64,000 nt of DNA, taken from NCBI RefSeq assembly GCF_029873635.1, contig NC_080425.1, forward strand, positions 46,856,178 through 46,920,177. The letters run 5' to 3'. The DNA is from Malania oleifera. Lineage: Eukaryota; Streptophyta; Magnoliopsida; Santalales; Ximeniaceae. Positions 46,780-57,323 of this stretch are shown here, piece by piece (the first letter of the stretch is position 1; every line of letters starts with the position of its first letter). A program made the position numbers and the translations under genes. Under the pieces are notes generated by a model. That model worked only from the letters and a program-made list of their open reading frames with translations. It ran no database searches and had not been told where the DNA came from.

Positions 46780-47821
46780 TGATAATATGTAATTAGTATT
46801 GCCTGTAATGAAATCAGTTGGGTGGTTGACAACGATGCCTCTTTTCACGTGACATCAAGGAAGGATTTTTTCAGTTCATATACTTCTGGTGACTTTGGAG
46901 TTTTAAAGATGGGAAACGATGTTGTGGTACCTATAGTTGGCACTGGAACTATTTGCTTAAAGACCAACAATGGAACAGAATTGGTACTCAATCATGTCTG
47001 GCATGCTCCTAGTATTCGTCTGCATTTTATCTCTACTGGAAGACTTGATGATGATGGATATTGCAACTTCTTTAGTAATGGACTATGGAGACTTACCAAA
47101 GGAAATTTAATTGTGACCCAAGGTAATAATTTTTCTAATTTATATTTTATGAATGATTTTATTTTCTTGAATTCTACGAATGCATTTGATAATGATATCA
47201 CATCAAAGTTATGGCACAAGCGACTCAGTCACATAAGTGAGAAATGACTCGATTACTTGGCTAAGAAGAATTTTCTATTAGGCTTAAATGGTGCAAAACT
47301 AAAAAGATGTGTTCATTATTAGGCTGGGAAGTAGAAAATGGTTTTATTTAAGAGTCATCCTCCTTTCGGAAAAACAAAGTTACTTGAGTTGATTCATTCA
47401 GATGTTTGTGGCTCAATAAAGGTAAGGACACTTCGTGGTGCACTTTATTTTGTTACTTTTATTGATGATCATTCAAGAAAAATTTGGGTTTATGCTTTGA
47501 AATCCAACGATCAGGTGCTTGATATGTTTAAAGATTTTTAGGCTTTAGTTAAGAGAGAAATAGGAAAGAACATAAAATGTATTCGCACTAATAATGGTGG
47601 CGAGTATTGTGGTCCATTTGATGTGTACTATAGACAACAGGGCATCTAACATCAGAAGACACCTCCTAAGACTCATCAGTTGAATGGTTTGGTAGAAAGA
47701 ATGAACAGAACACTGGTAGAGAGAGTCAGATGTTTGCTTTCAGAAGCAAAACTACCTGGATCATTTTGGGGTGACACATTATATACTATTGTTCATGTAA
47801 TTAACTTGTCTCTTACTGTTG
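46780..47821 (+). pseudogene. Element F protease and integrase, first part
   Basis: Protease reads WLTTMPLFT/VDNDASFHVTSRKDFFSS near 46822; the expected D-(T/S/A) word is NDAS, with the Asp present. Then GNDVVVPIVGTGTICLKTNN and HAPSIRLHFISTGRL. Integrase reads LELIHSDVCGSIKVRTLRGA and FIDDHSRKIWVYALKSND; the second catalytic position is RTNNGGEY, with Asn where Asp is expected, and the Glu word is LNGLVERMNRTL. Stops lie at 47248, 47322 and 47540. It is cut by S4 after SLTV. Confidence 0.9.
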
Positions 47822-49873
47822 TGTTGACCTTATAGGTTATATCCCGTTTTGCTAATGACAAATATCTTTGTATCTTACCTGTGCCCTAAGTTTGTGTGCA
47901 GAATTATTCTTAGCACGAAATGGCAATGATTCAAACAAGGCCATTAAAGTACTCAATGCTCACATCATATAGTGGCGTTTGGAGAAGCAAAGGAAATGAA
48001 GACCAAATATTTTCATTTGTATTTGTTGTTTAATTCATTTGAGTCTATAATATGGTCTGTAATAATTAATGCATCACATGCATGATAGGGTTAATAAGCT
48101 CAAAGACCATAGATTGACTTTAGGTTCCCATAAACACTTCATGAAATATCTCCTATAACTTAAAAGGTATACCATCATTAATTGGGGTGACTTCTAATAA
48201 AAATCAAGACCTAAAATAATTTTTAAAAGGGCCTCGGTTAACCGAACCCACCTAGTTATACTCAGCTGGGTCGACCGAACCTTTGTTGGCTGAAAATTCT
48301 TAGCCACGGTCCACCAAACCCATGACAGTATAAATGCCACGGTCGACCGAACCATTCAAAAGTCAACATTTTGACTTCGCTCGATGGACGATTCTAAAAT
48401 GAGCATATCTTCCTAGGTCGACCAAACTGACACGTGTCTGACTCCCAACTGTTCGGCCGACCAAATGTGTAGTTCATTTTGGCCACGGTCGACTGAACCA
48501 TATGAGCGGTCAATCGAGCCTTAGCTTTGGTCGACCGAACCCACGAAGGGGTTTAAAATCGCCCTAAGACGGTCGACCGAATCCTTAGTTCAAAATTACC
48601 ATGGTCGACCGAACTTAGTAATATGGTCAACCAAACCTTGAATATGGTCGACCAAACCTCTCAGATTGGCAAGATTTTTATCGTGGGTAAACTGGGTTAT
48701 TTTTTATTAAACCTAATTTAACATTTTCAAAAATGCCCATTGAGTCCCAAACCGTTATAATTTTTGGAGTGTCTTTATATACTCCTTCATTTGTTCTAAT
48801 TAGCACAAAATTAGCAAACATAATTAGCAAAAATCCTCTGAATTTCCAAATACTCATTTTTCCTCATACAAGCTAATAATCCCATTCTTATTCATTTCTC
48901 CTGCAAAATTCCTTTGGTGAGAGCATCTTGAAATCATCCATATTGTTACTATAAGCTTACACTCTCATATTCTTTGATTGAGATTGATTTTTATTGAGAG
49001 TAAGCTTGAGTTTTCCGTTGTGATTTAATTCATAAGTCTTCTTTGGGGAAACTCTCTAGGGCTTGTGAGTCTTGCATTCTTGTTACAAGATTCAAGGGCT
49101 TGTATTGTGCTATTGTGAAAAATATTTTTAACAAGCTAAATCCAAATATCTCTCATACTTATTTGAAAAATTATTTTTGAGATATTTTCTTGTGCTCTTG
49201 AGATCTTTGAGTTTGCAACTTGTGATTGATATATATATATTGACTCAAGGATTCATTCATAACACACTCTCACATATTACTAGATATATTGACATTATCT
49301 TGAGAGTAGTTACATAAAACTTCATTGAGCTTATAAATCCTATCATTTTGAAGTGCATTGATTATATTGGTACATACTTGCTTATTGGAGAAGCATTGAA
49401 ATTGTACACAAAATTTGTATTGCTTATCTGTTGTATTCCAAGTGTGACCGGAGGGGGTGTTGATCTAGCCCGTAAGGATTGGTTGTAAAGGTTGGGGTCA
49501 GCCCTATTAATCTAACTTGGGATTCCCTTGCCTAGTAAGGAAAGGGTGTTGTATTTGGTGTCGCTATACCCACAAGTTAGCTTTAGTGGAATCCTCCGGT
49601 TTGCGAGCTAGAGGTGAGGGCGTAGGCACATTTGTTGAACCTCGATAACACATCCGGTGTCATCTTTACTTTACCTGCTTTTCCATATTGTGCATACTCG
49701 TTTAAATTTATATGGAGTAATTTAATTGCAATTGCATCTATCTGTTTATTCTATACTTGCTCTAGATTGACTTTAGGTTTGTGAAATACTGCTGCTGGCT
49801 AGTTAACCTAGGAAGAAAAATTTTAAATATCCAATTCACCCTTTCCCTTCTTGGTTTTACACTAAAGTCAACA
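47822..49873 (+). mobile_element. Solo LTR S4 (copia, plus), TSD tgttg
   Basis: The ends tgttgacc (47822) and gtcaaca (49873) are flanked by perfect tgttg duplications (47817-47821, 49874-49878). Removing the insert and one duplication restores F's integrase frame (SLTV then AL, a stop, TNVLEKIW). It contains a GGTCGACCGAA array (about 48235-48665) and the conserved gaggtgagggcgtaggcaca block near 49610. It is the shortest full LTR of this group here (2052 bp). Confidence 0.96.
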
Positions 49874-50570
49874 TGTTGCATTGTAGACTAATGTCCTTGA
49901 AAAAATCTGGTATAGGAAGGATGTTTCCTATGACCATCTACGTGTGTTTGGCTGCAAAGCCTTTGTTTATATGCCTAAAGATGAAAGGTCCAAGTTAGAT
50001 GTCAAGGTAAGGCAATGCATTTTTATTGGGTATGGTCATGATGAGTTTGGCTACAGGTTTTATAATCCAGTGGAAAAAACACTTCTAAGAAGTCGTGATG
50101 CAGTCTGCATGGAGGATCAAACCATTGAAGACATTGGCATGACAAGATATTCTCAATTTTAGGATAGCTATGGCCTAGTTAACTTGGATCTGATTCCTTC
50201 TGAAAATTTTCCTGATACAATTGAGATTGGAAATCAGTATGATACAGAGGTAGATGTTCAAAATGATCATATGGTGGAAGATCATGAATTTGTTGATGAA
50301 GAAGGTACTTCGACTATTGAATCACTTACAGCTTCACTCAGGAGGTCTACCAGAGACCGACAGTCCTCCACGAGATATCCTATAGAAGAGTATGTTCTTA
50401 TAACTGATGAGGGAGAACCAGAGTGTTATAAAGAAGCCAATGAAAGTGAGCAGAAGCAACAATGGTTTAGTGCAATGGAAGATGAAATGAAATCTCTACA
50501 TGAAAACCACACTTTTGAGTTGGTAAAATTACCTAAAGGTAAGAGATCTTTGAAAATCGGGGGTCTATAG
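49874..50570 (+). pseudogene. Element F integrase C-terminus and linker
   Basis: Reads VFGCKAFVYMPKDERSKLDV and CIFIGYGHDEFGYRFYNPVE (49944-50162). After a stop come VDEEGTSTIESLTASLRRST and RDRQSSTRYPIEEYVLITDE, the acidic linker, and the reverse transcriptase start WFSAMEDEMKSLHENHTFEL. A shift at 50568 ends the frame. Confidence 0.88.
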
Positions 50571-51920
50571 ATTAAAACAAGAAGAGATTTCTTCACTCCC
50601 AAGGTACAAAGCCAGATTAATGATCAAAGGCTTTAGTCATAAAAAGGGGATTGATTTTGGGGAGATTTTCTCGCCGGTAGTGAAAATGTCATCAATCCGT
50701 GTTGTTTTGGGCTTGGCTCCTAGTCTTGATTTGGAGGTTGAGCAGATGGATGCGAAAACTATTTTCCTCCATGGCAATCTCAAGGAAGAAATTTATATGA
50801 ACCAGCTTGAGGGTTTTGTGGTGAAAGGTAAGGAGAATTATGTTTGCAGATTGAAGAAGAGCTTGTATAGCCTAAAACAAGCTCCTAGACAGTGGTATAA
50901 GAAGTTCTAGTCTGTCATGATTCAACAAGGCTACAAGAAGACGACTTCAAACCATTATGTATTTGTTCAAAAATTCTCTAATGATGATTCCATTATTTTA
51001 TTGTTTTATGTTGATGAAATGCTCAATATTGGTCACAATGCGTCTAGAATTGACAAGCTAAAGCACATGTTGAGCAAGTCTTTTGCCATGAAATACTTAG
51101 GACCAGTGAAACGGATTCTTGGCATGAGAATCTTATGTGAAAGAAGTGTTAAGAAGGTATTGCTATCTCAAGAAAAGTATATTAAGAATGTATTTCAACA
51201 ATTTCACATGGAGAAAGCCAAAGTGGTAAGTACTCCTCTTGCTACACATTTCAAGTTAGGTAGTAAACAGTCTCCTTCTAATAATGAAGAAAAGAGAGAC
51301 ATGGAAAGTGTTCCATATGCATCTGCAGTTGGTAGCTTAATGTATGTTGTGGTTTGCATAGTGCCAAATTTAGCTCATGCAGTTGGTGTAGTTAGTAGAT
51401 TTCTCTCTAATCCAAGTAAAGAGCACTGGAATGTTGTAAAATGGATTATGATATATTTCTGTGGTACAACTAATTTGAAACTCTGTTTTGGTTTTGAAAA
51501 ACCTATTCTAATTAGCTATATAGATTCGGACATGGTTGGAGATTCGGACTCGAGGAAATCTACTTTAGGTTATTTGATTACCTTTGTAGGGGGAGCTGTG
51601 TCTTGGCAATCCAGGTCGCAGAAATGTGTTGCTTTGTCCACTATAAAAGTTGAGTTCATTGTAGCTAATAATGCATGTAAAGAGTTATTGTGGATGAATA
51701 AATTGGTTCATGAACTTGGATTCACTCAAAAAAGGTATGTGTTATTTTGTGCTAACCAAAGTATTATTCATTTCAATAAGAATTCAACCTTTCGTGGTAA
51801 ATCAAAGCATATTGATGTGAGATGTCATTGGATTTGAGATGTTTTAGATTCTAAGTTGCTTGAACTTGAGAAGATCCACACTTATAAGAATGTTGCTGAT
51901 ATGATGACGAAGACAATCTT
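50571..51920 (+). pseudogene. Element F reverse transcriptase and RNase H with altered catalytic residues
   Basis: Reverse transcriptase is readable from 50620 (FSHKKGIDFGEIFSPVVKMS; VEQMDAKTIFLHGNLKEEIY). A 306-residue open frame (50917-51837) holds the rest. The active site is FYVDEMLNIG, i.e. YVDE where YVDD is required. RNase H has STIKVEFI where STxEAE is expected and CANQSIIH where CDNQS is expected. Three catalytic acidic positions are thus lost although the frame is open, which suggests drift long after loss of function. The C-terminal end (KSKHIDVRCHWI, then a stop) continues in a broken frame to about 51920. Confidence 0.9.
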
Positions 51921-51961
51921 AATGAATGTCTCCTTCCTCTCATGGGCTGGAGAGGGAGATT

Positions 51962-52115
51962 TGTTGGGTCCAGTCCACATAAGTAAAAAAAAAAGAAAAA
52001 AAAAAAAAAAAGGAAGTCCATGTGCTTGAAGCCCATTAGGGCAATTAAAAGGAAGCGGCAGTGTGGAGTGCTGCTACAAGGAGAAAAAAATTAGAGCACC
52101 GCAATAGTGAAAAAG

Positions 52116-52149
<34 letters not shown>

Positions 52150-52649
52150 CAGTGTGTGAGGCAGTAGTAGTGTGTTGTGCAGTCTTTATCAACTCGAAGA
52201 TCAAAAATTCTTTTGTGATCCGATTTTGCTAAAATTTGGAGAGTACGTTTGGGATTTGTCTACCTTCGATATGGACGATGGGGATCTATTTCAGAGCTCT
52301 GGAAGACCTGATTTTGTAGTACTGACAGTAACTGCGTTTAGGTGACTTCTTTCCACTCATTCTTATTTTATCTTGATTCTTTTGGGAATCCTTTTTGCTC
52401 TAAGTTTGTGAGCATTTTTTGTGATTAAACTGTTGTAATTTTTGTCTATATTATAGTGGAAATTTTATTGGATCTCATAGGCCTCGTGGTTTTTACCCTT
52501 TACATTGGAGGGGTTTTTCACGTTAAAAATTATGGTGTTCCTATTGTGGTGTGTGATTTATTATTATGGTTGGTTGCTTATTTTTTCTCGTCACGTATTT
52601 AATTTTTGGAAAAATCCACTGTGCTAGTTGTCTTGTTACTTTCCCAACA
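51962..52649 (+). repeat. 3' LTR of element F (688 bp)
   Basis: It is preceded by the polypurine tract ggagagggagatt (51949-51961), starts tgttgggtcc and ends ttcccaaca. It contains an A-rich run (about 51987-52010), a TG microsatellite (52119-52148), and is followed by the target duplication ttttg at 52650. Confidence 0.93.
52119..52148. repeat. (TG)n microsatellite in the LTR of F
   Basis: Thirty bases of uninterrupted TG. A second, shorter GT tract lies near 53197-53215 in gypsy G2. Confidence 0.95.
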
Positions 52650-53062
52650 TTTTGACCTAGTAAAAGTCCAAATTAGCAAAAGGCTATTTTGAGATAAATT
52701 GTAGCCCATTATGTAAGGTTTTCAATGCAACTTGAAGCCCAAAACCAATATCGGATGAGATAGTTATGACAAAAATAATGAACGGTGTGCAAAGACTCTT
52801 CAAAACAGGATTCTATCATATCCAATATTCTTTACTCCAATCTAGGTGGTTGATCTTCTTCATTTATGCTAAGATTTGACTTCCAAATCTTCTTAATTTC
52901 ATTCCCCTGATAAAAATCATTGAAAATTAATTAGAATTAACAATTTTATAAAATGAAGATCAAGTCAGAAACTTACCACTAACATATTCAAATTGTCCTT
53001 ATAAATTAGCAAATAAACAAGAAAAAGTAATGATCATAGTGCACTTTTATGCACTCATCACA
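52650..53062 (-). repeat. Gypsy G2 3' LTR, U3 start
   Basis: The minus strand starts TGTGATGAGTGCATAAAAGT at 53062, a start typical of Tat/Athila-group gypsy LTRs. Immediately upstream on that strand is a G-rich TTGCGGGG polypurine-like end. The LTR continues beyond element F at 46313. Confidence 0.65.
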
Positions 53063-54575
53063 CCCCGCAACCAGCTTATTGCTAGACCTTAACAATTGAA
53101 GTAAAATTAAGCAAGAATATTCAAACACTCAAAATAAGACATTCTCAAAAGATCAACAGTGCTATCAAAGTTTGTTTATCAAAACACTCAAAACTTTTGT
53201 GTGTGTGTGTGTGTGTTAAGCCAACAACCATCTAACAATCAAACCCAAATACATACAATGTCGAGAACAACCTGAACAAAAGTTTTGACTTCAAATCTCA
53301 CAAGGGTATATAATACTCATTGAAGACTCACTCAGAGATTTTAGAAGGGTTTTTCACCCAAATGTATATAAAGAGTAAATGCATGTGAATAAAGGCATAA
53401 GACAAAATTGATCTCACGGAAAGAATATCATCTATTGGGAACTCAACCAATCATTCCACCAAACCCACTTAGGATCAAAAGGTCAATTGAAAGGGTTGTA
53501 ATAGGGTTAGGGTTAAGCTAAAAAGAACAAAGGATAAAGGAATTCAAAAATAGATTCAAGTAAATACTAGGGGTCTTCCAAAGATTGTATAATATACACC
53601 ACTTCCCAACAATTTACTCTCTTCTTTTAACTGATTTCTTTTCAATTCAACACATTCTTCTTCCCTTTTTTTTTTTCATTGATGAAGCTTGCAAACAACA
53701 GTACAAACCATCTCAATAAATTTCTCATTTTTTTAAAAAAAAAAAACAACAATTTATCCCCCCTAGCAGATATTCAAATATTAAGGGTAGGAAAATATTA
53801 CTTTCAGACTTAACCCCAATATAGAGTGGGTACGAAAATATATAGGTTAACAAAGAAAAAAGACTTACATTTTTGGCTCAAAGTAGCTTCTAATGGATAA
53901 AATCACGGTAGGCTTAAATGGCTCAAAATTTATCCTACATTGACCTTTATCACTTCCTAAGTATAATCAAGCAAACATACCACAAACCATGTAATGGCAT
54001 TCCCAAAAGATAACCAAATAAGAAAAATAATGAGACCATGCAACAAAATAATGTTGTAGAAAAAATAATAACACCAAATATGATAAATCCTCTCTAAAGA
54101 ATGAGAATGGTTCTACTACTCACAAGTATTTTAAGTCTCAACTTAAGTTTGATTGTTCTCTGATTGTATGCATTCAACATCCATCAAACTACAATAGCTT
54201 GCTTACGTGCAATTAAAAAAATTTGAAGTGTCTAAATAAATAACTAAGATAGCACAATTGACTCAATTGAATACTCTATAATCATGTTAAAATACCCAAG
54301 CCAAATTCATGTAAATAGATATGCATAAATCTACATCCCCCAACCTAAACTGAACATTGTCCTCAATGTTTATTAACAAAAAGAAATTATACCATAAAAG
54401 CAAAAGGGGAAAGATATAGCCTAAATTATTGAGTATAGATCCAAAAATGCGATACACTCCTGCAACGTTAACTAAAAAAAACATACCTACGTTGTGTGGT
54501 CATGGTTAATAGACCAAATCCTCAAGGAGAAATTTCTTCCACTTCCCAAACTTGCCTATTAATTAATACTTTAAG
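53063..54575 (-). other. Non-coding 3' internal region of gypsy G2
   Basis: No coding motif in 1.5 kb. Text such as cccccaacctaaactgaaca near 54338 and the long non-coding gap between integrase and LTR fit the Tat/Athila group. A short agggttagggtt word at about 53503 is not an array. Confidence 0.55.
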
Positions 54576-55256
54576 TCATTGACCATTTACTTTAAAGATC
54601 CAACCATCCTTAGGATCCTCTATTTCTACCACCCCATTTTCAAAAACATTCTTCACTACAAAAGGATTGGTCCACCTAGACCGAAGTTTTGCTGGGTACT
54701 TATGGAGTCTAGAATCATATAAGAACACTCGATCATTAAGCTTAAACATTTTTCTCAAAATATTTTTATCATGAAATGCTTTCATTTTAGCCTTATAGAT
54801 TCTAGAGTTCTCATAAGCATCATTTCTCAATTCCTCTAACTCGGTCAATTGAAATTTTCTAAGCTTATGTGCTTCTCTCATGTCAAAATTGAAATGCTTG
54901 ATAGCCCAATAAGCTCCACAGGTAAGTGGCAAGGCTTTCCAAAAACAAGCCTATATGGCAACATGCCTAAGGGAGTTTTGAAAGTTATACGATAGGCCCA
55001 AAGTGCATCAATTAATCCCAAAGACCAATTTTTGCGATATGGGTTAACCGTTTTTTTTTTAAATTTGCTTAATTTCCATGCTTGCAAGTTTTACTTGTCC
55101 ACTTGTCTAGGGGTGGCAGGCATTAGAGATCTTATGTACCACCCCATATTTTTTCATCAAAACCTCAAAAGAACGGTTGCAAAAATGTGTACCCCGGCCA
55201 CTAATGATAGCATGTGGTGTACCAAATTGAGATAACACATTCCCTTTAAGAAATTT
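54576..55256 (-). pseudogene. Ty3/gypsy integrase C-terminal half (element G2)
   Basis: Minus strand, from 55250: [79 protein letters not shown], then [40 protein letters not shown] and RLHKYPAKLRSRWTNPFVVK (to 54576). The second catalytic Asp reads G (IISGRGTHF where ISDxGTHF is usual). The frame shifts near 54900. At 55257 it is cut by the LTR of element E. Confidence 0.9.
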
Positions 55257-57266
55257 TGTTGGCCCAACTAGATTTTTCAATCTTATTTTGATGATAAATA
55301 AATGAAGGATGTTTTAACATGTTTTTTTGAGTGGTTTTATTTCAGGACCAAGCCAAAGGACACTCATGTTTAATCAGGGAAACAAGCTGGAAATCAAAGT
55401 TGATCAAGTGAAAGCATCTCAGTGTATTGAAGCAATGAACGACAAATGAAGAGCTTAAAGGTCAAGCAGATCTTGAAGTAAAGACTGAACCTCAAGAGGC
55501 TGCAAGACTTAGTGATTAAGGAGATTATGCTTAGAAGAATATTTGTAAGTACTTCAAGTCATCACTATTTAAATATGTAAAGCTCCTTAAGATACAAAGA
55601 CTTAGAGACCAGCACTTGAAAAAATTCTTGAAAATGTTTTTCAAAAGTTATAATTAAGTTTTTCAAGTAAATTAGATTTTAAAAGAAATCATAAATAGAA
55701 AATATTTGAAAAGAGAGGACTGCCCAGCCGATTGACTGGATGAACTAAAAGTACCCAGCCGACTGATCACTTTTTAACATGGTTCAGTTAGCCGACTAAT
55801 AAGAAACCTTCAGCAAAGTTAATTATCCAGTTGACTGACTTGATGAACTGATAACGCCCAGCCGACTGACAGTACCCAGCTGATTGACCATTTTGAACGT
55901 GATTCAGTCAGTCGACTGACCATTTATCAGAATTATTTTTTGAGAGACTGAATAGTGTCAGCCGCCTATCTAGCCAACTGACTAGTATAAAAAATGACCC
56001 AATCGAGTGAGTCAGCAGACTGACTTTGCGGATGATTTTTGAATTTAAAACTTACAGGAAGATTTTCAAAATTGATTCTATGAATTAATATTTTTTTAAA
56101 AGTTACCTAAATGCTCCATGTTAAATAAGGAAACTTTTCTTTAAAAAAGTCTATAAATACCTCCCTTACTCAATGAAAAATTACACTCAAGCAATACACC
56201 ATTTATACGCTTAAGTTCTCCTAAAAGATCATACTCACTCACACTCTTACTCGGGGAAAACTCTACGAAATTGCTAGATTAAAAAAACGGGGGGGGGGGG
56301 GGGGGGTTTGGTTCTGAGGTTCATCTAAAATCTTTACATCAATAAGAAAGAACCATTGGTGACTTCTAAACCTTAAGCTTCACATTTTCTATTTAGTTTT
56401 GGTTTTGAAGTATAATTAGAGATTTAACTTGTACGATTTGCTTCGCATTTGAGAGTGCTTTTGTACGCAAATATCCATTCTTTTCCACTAGATCTTTGAT
56501 GGTTCAAGGTATAGTTGGAGCATTGGACCAAGCATAGATTGTTGCTTGGAGAGGTTTCACTTCCTAAAAAAGAGGTTGGCTATTGTAAAGGTTTTTATTT
56601 CACCCGGAAGGAACAAGGTATAGTGAAATCCTTAGGTGGTTGACCTAAGGCGAGGACGTAGGCTGGGGTAAGTCAAACCTTGTAAAAGCAGCGGTGTCAC
56701 TCTCTTTCCCTTACTTTCTTTAAATTCCTGCAAAATATAAACTGCGTGGATGTTGAAATTATTTCAATCATGAAAACAACATATATTAGAAATTAAATAA
56801 ATCAAAGCTTAATTTGATTTTGGGCTTACGAAAACCGAAAGAGAGTACGTTGGTTAATTATTTTTTTGTGAAAACCATAAGGGAGTACGTTGATTGGTTA
56901 ACAACCCAAAACCTATTAGTTAAAGGTTTATTTAAATTCTGATTTTGAAAAAGGGATTGGATGTTATTTTAATCTTCAGTTCAAAGGCCAACTACAGGAC
57001 TTGCATATTTATATACAGGGCTGCTGAATATTGCAAAACTAATTACTTCTATGGTGTTTGTTTGGCTTGAATAATTAATCAATTGGTTGTGTATGTTGTA
57101 GTTGCGGATTGAATAGAAGAATTAAGTGTTTGTGTGGATTGTCTAATAAACAAGAATATAAGAAGTCTTTTAAAAGATTGTAAAAAGTCAAGAACTCATA
57201 AAAAGACTCTAAGGAATTTTAAATAACCCAATTCACCCCCCTCTTGGGACTACACCTTAGGTTTCA
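55257..57266 (+). repeat. 5' LTR of copia element E (about 2.0 kb)
   Basis: It starts tgttggcccaa at 55257 within gypsy integrase and ends aggtttca at 57266 just before the primer-binding site. It contains an array of AGCCGACTGAC-type words (about 55725-56030), a poly-G run (about 56289-56307), and the conserved aaggcgaggacgtaggctgg block near 56648. Two gaaaacc..gagtacgtt words as in element T and a C-run near the 3' end follow. It is a sister family to T's LTR. Confidence 0.9.
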
Positions 57267-57268
57267 AT

Positions 57269-57280
57269 TGGTATCAGAGC
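57269..57280 (+). other. Primer-binding site of element E
   Basis: tggtatcagagc, an exact initiator-tRNA-Met site, two bases after the LTR. Confidence 0.95.
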
Positions 57281-57323
57281 GCGGTTATAGCAAATCCTAA
57301 CAAGTAGTTATATAAAGATCTAG

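Larger units (their letters stand above)
46314..52649 (+). mobile_element. Tork-like copia element F with deleted 5' LTR and a solo LTR inside
   Basis: The outer target duplication ttttg (46309-46313 and 52650-52654) fixes both ends. The 3' LTR is complete (51962-52649), whereas only the first 25 bases of the 5' LTR remain (46314-46338), followed directly by mid-gag. So the rest of the 5' LTR, the primer-binding site and the gag start were deleted after insertion. The order gag, protease, integrase, reverse transcriptase, RNase H is Tork/Tnt1-like. Solo LTR S4 interrupts the integrase at 47821. Confidence 0.93.

Noticed and set aside
53503..53520. Telomere-like agggttagggtt word
   Set aside because: Fewer than three copies in AT-rich gypsy non-coding DNA; not an array.
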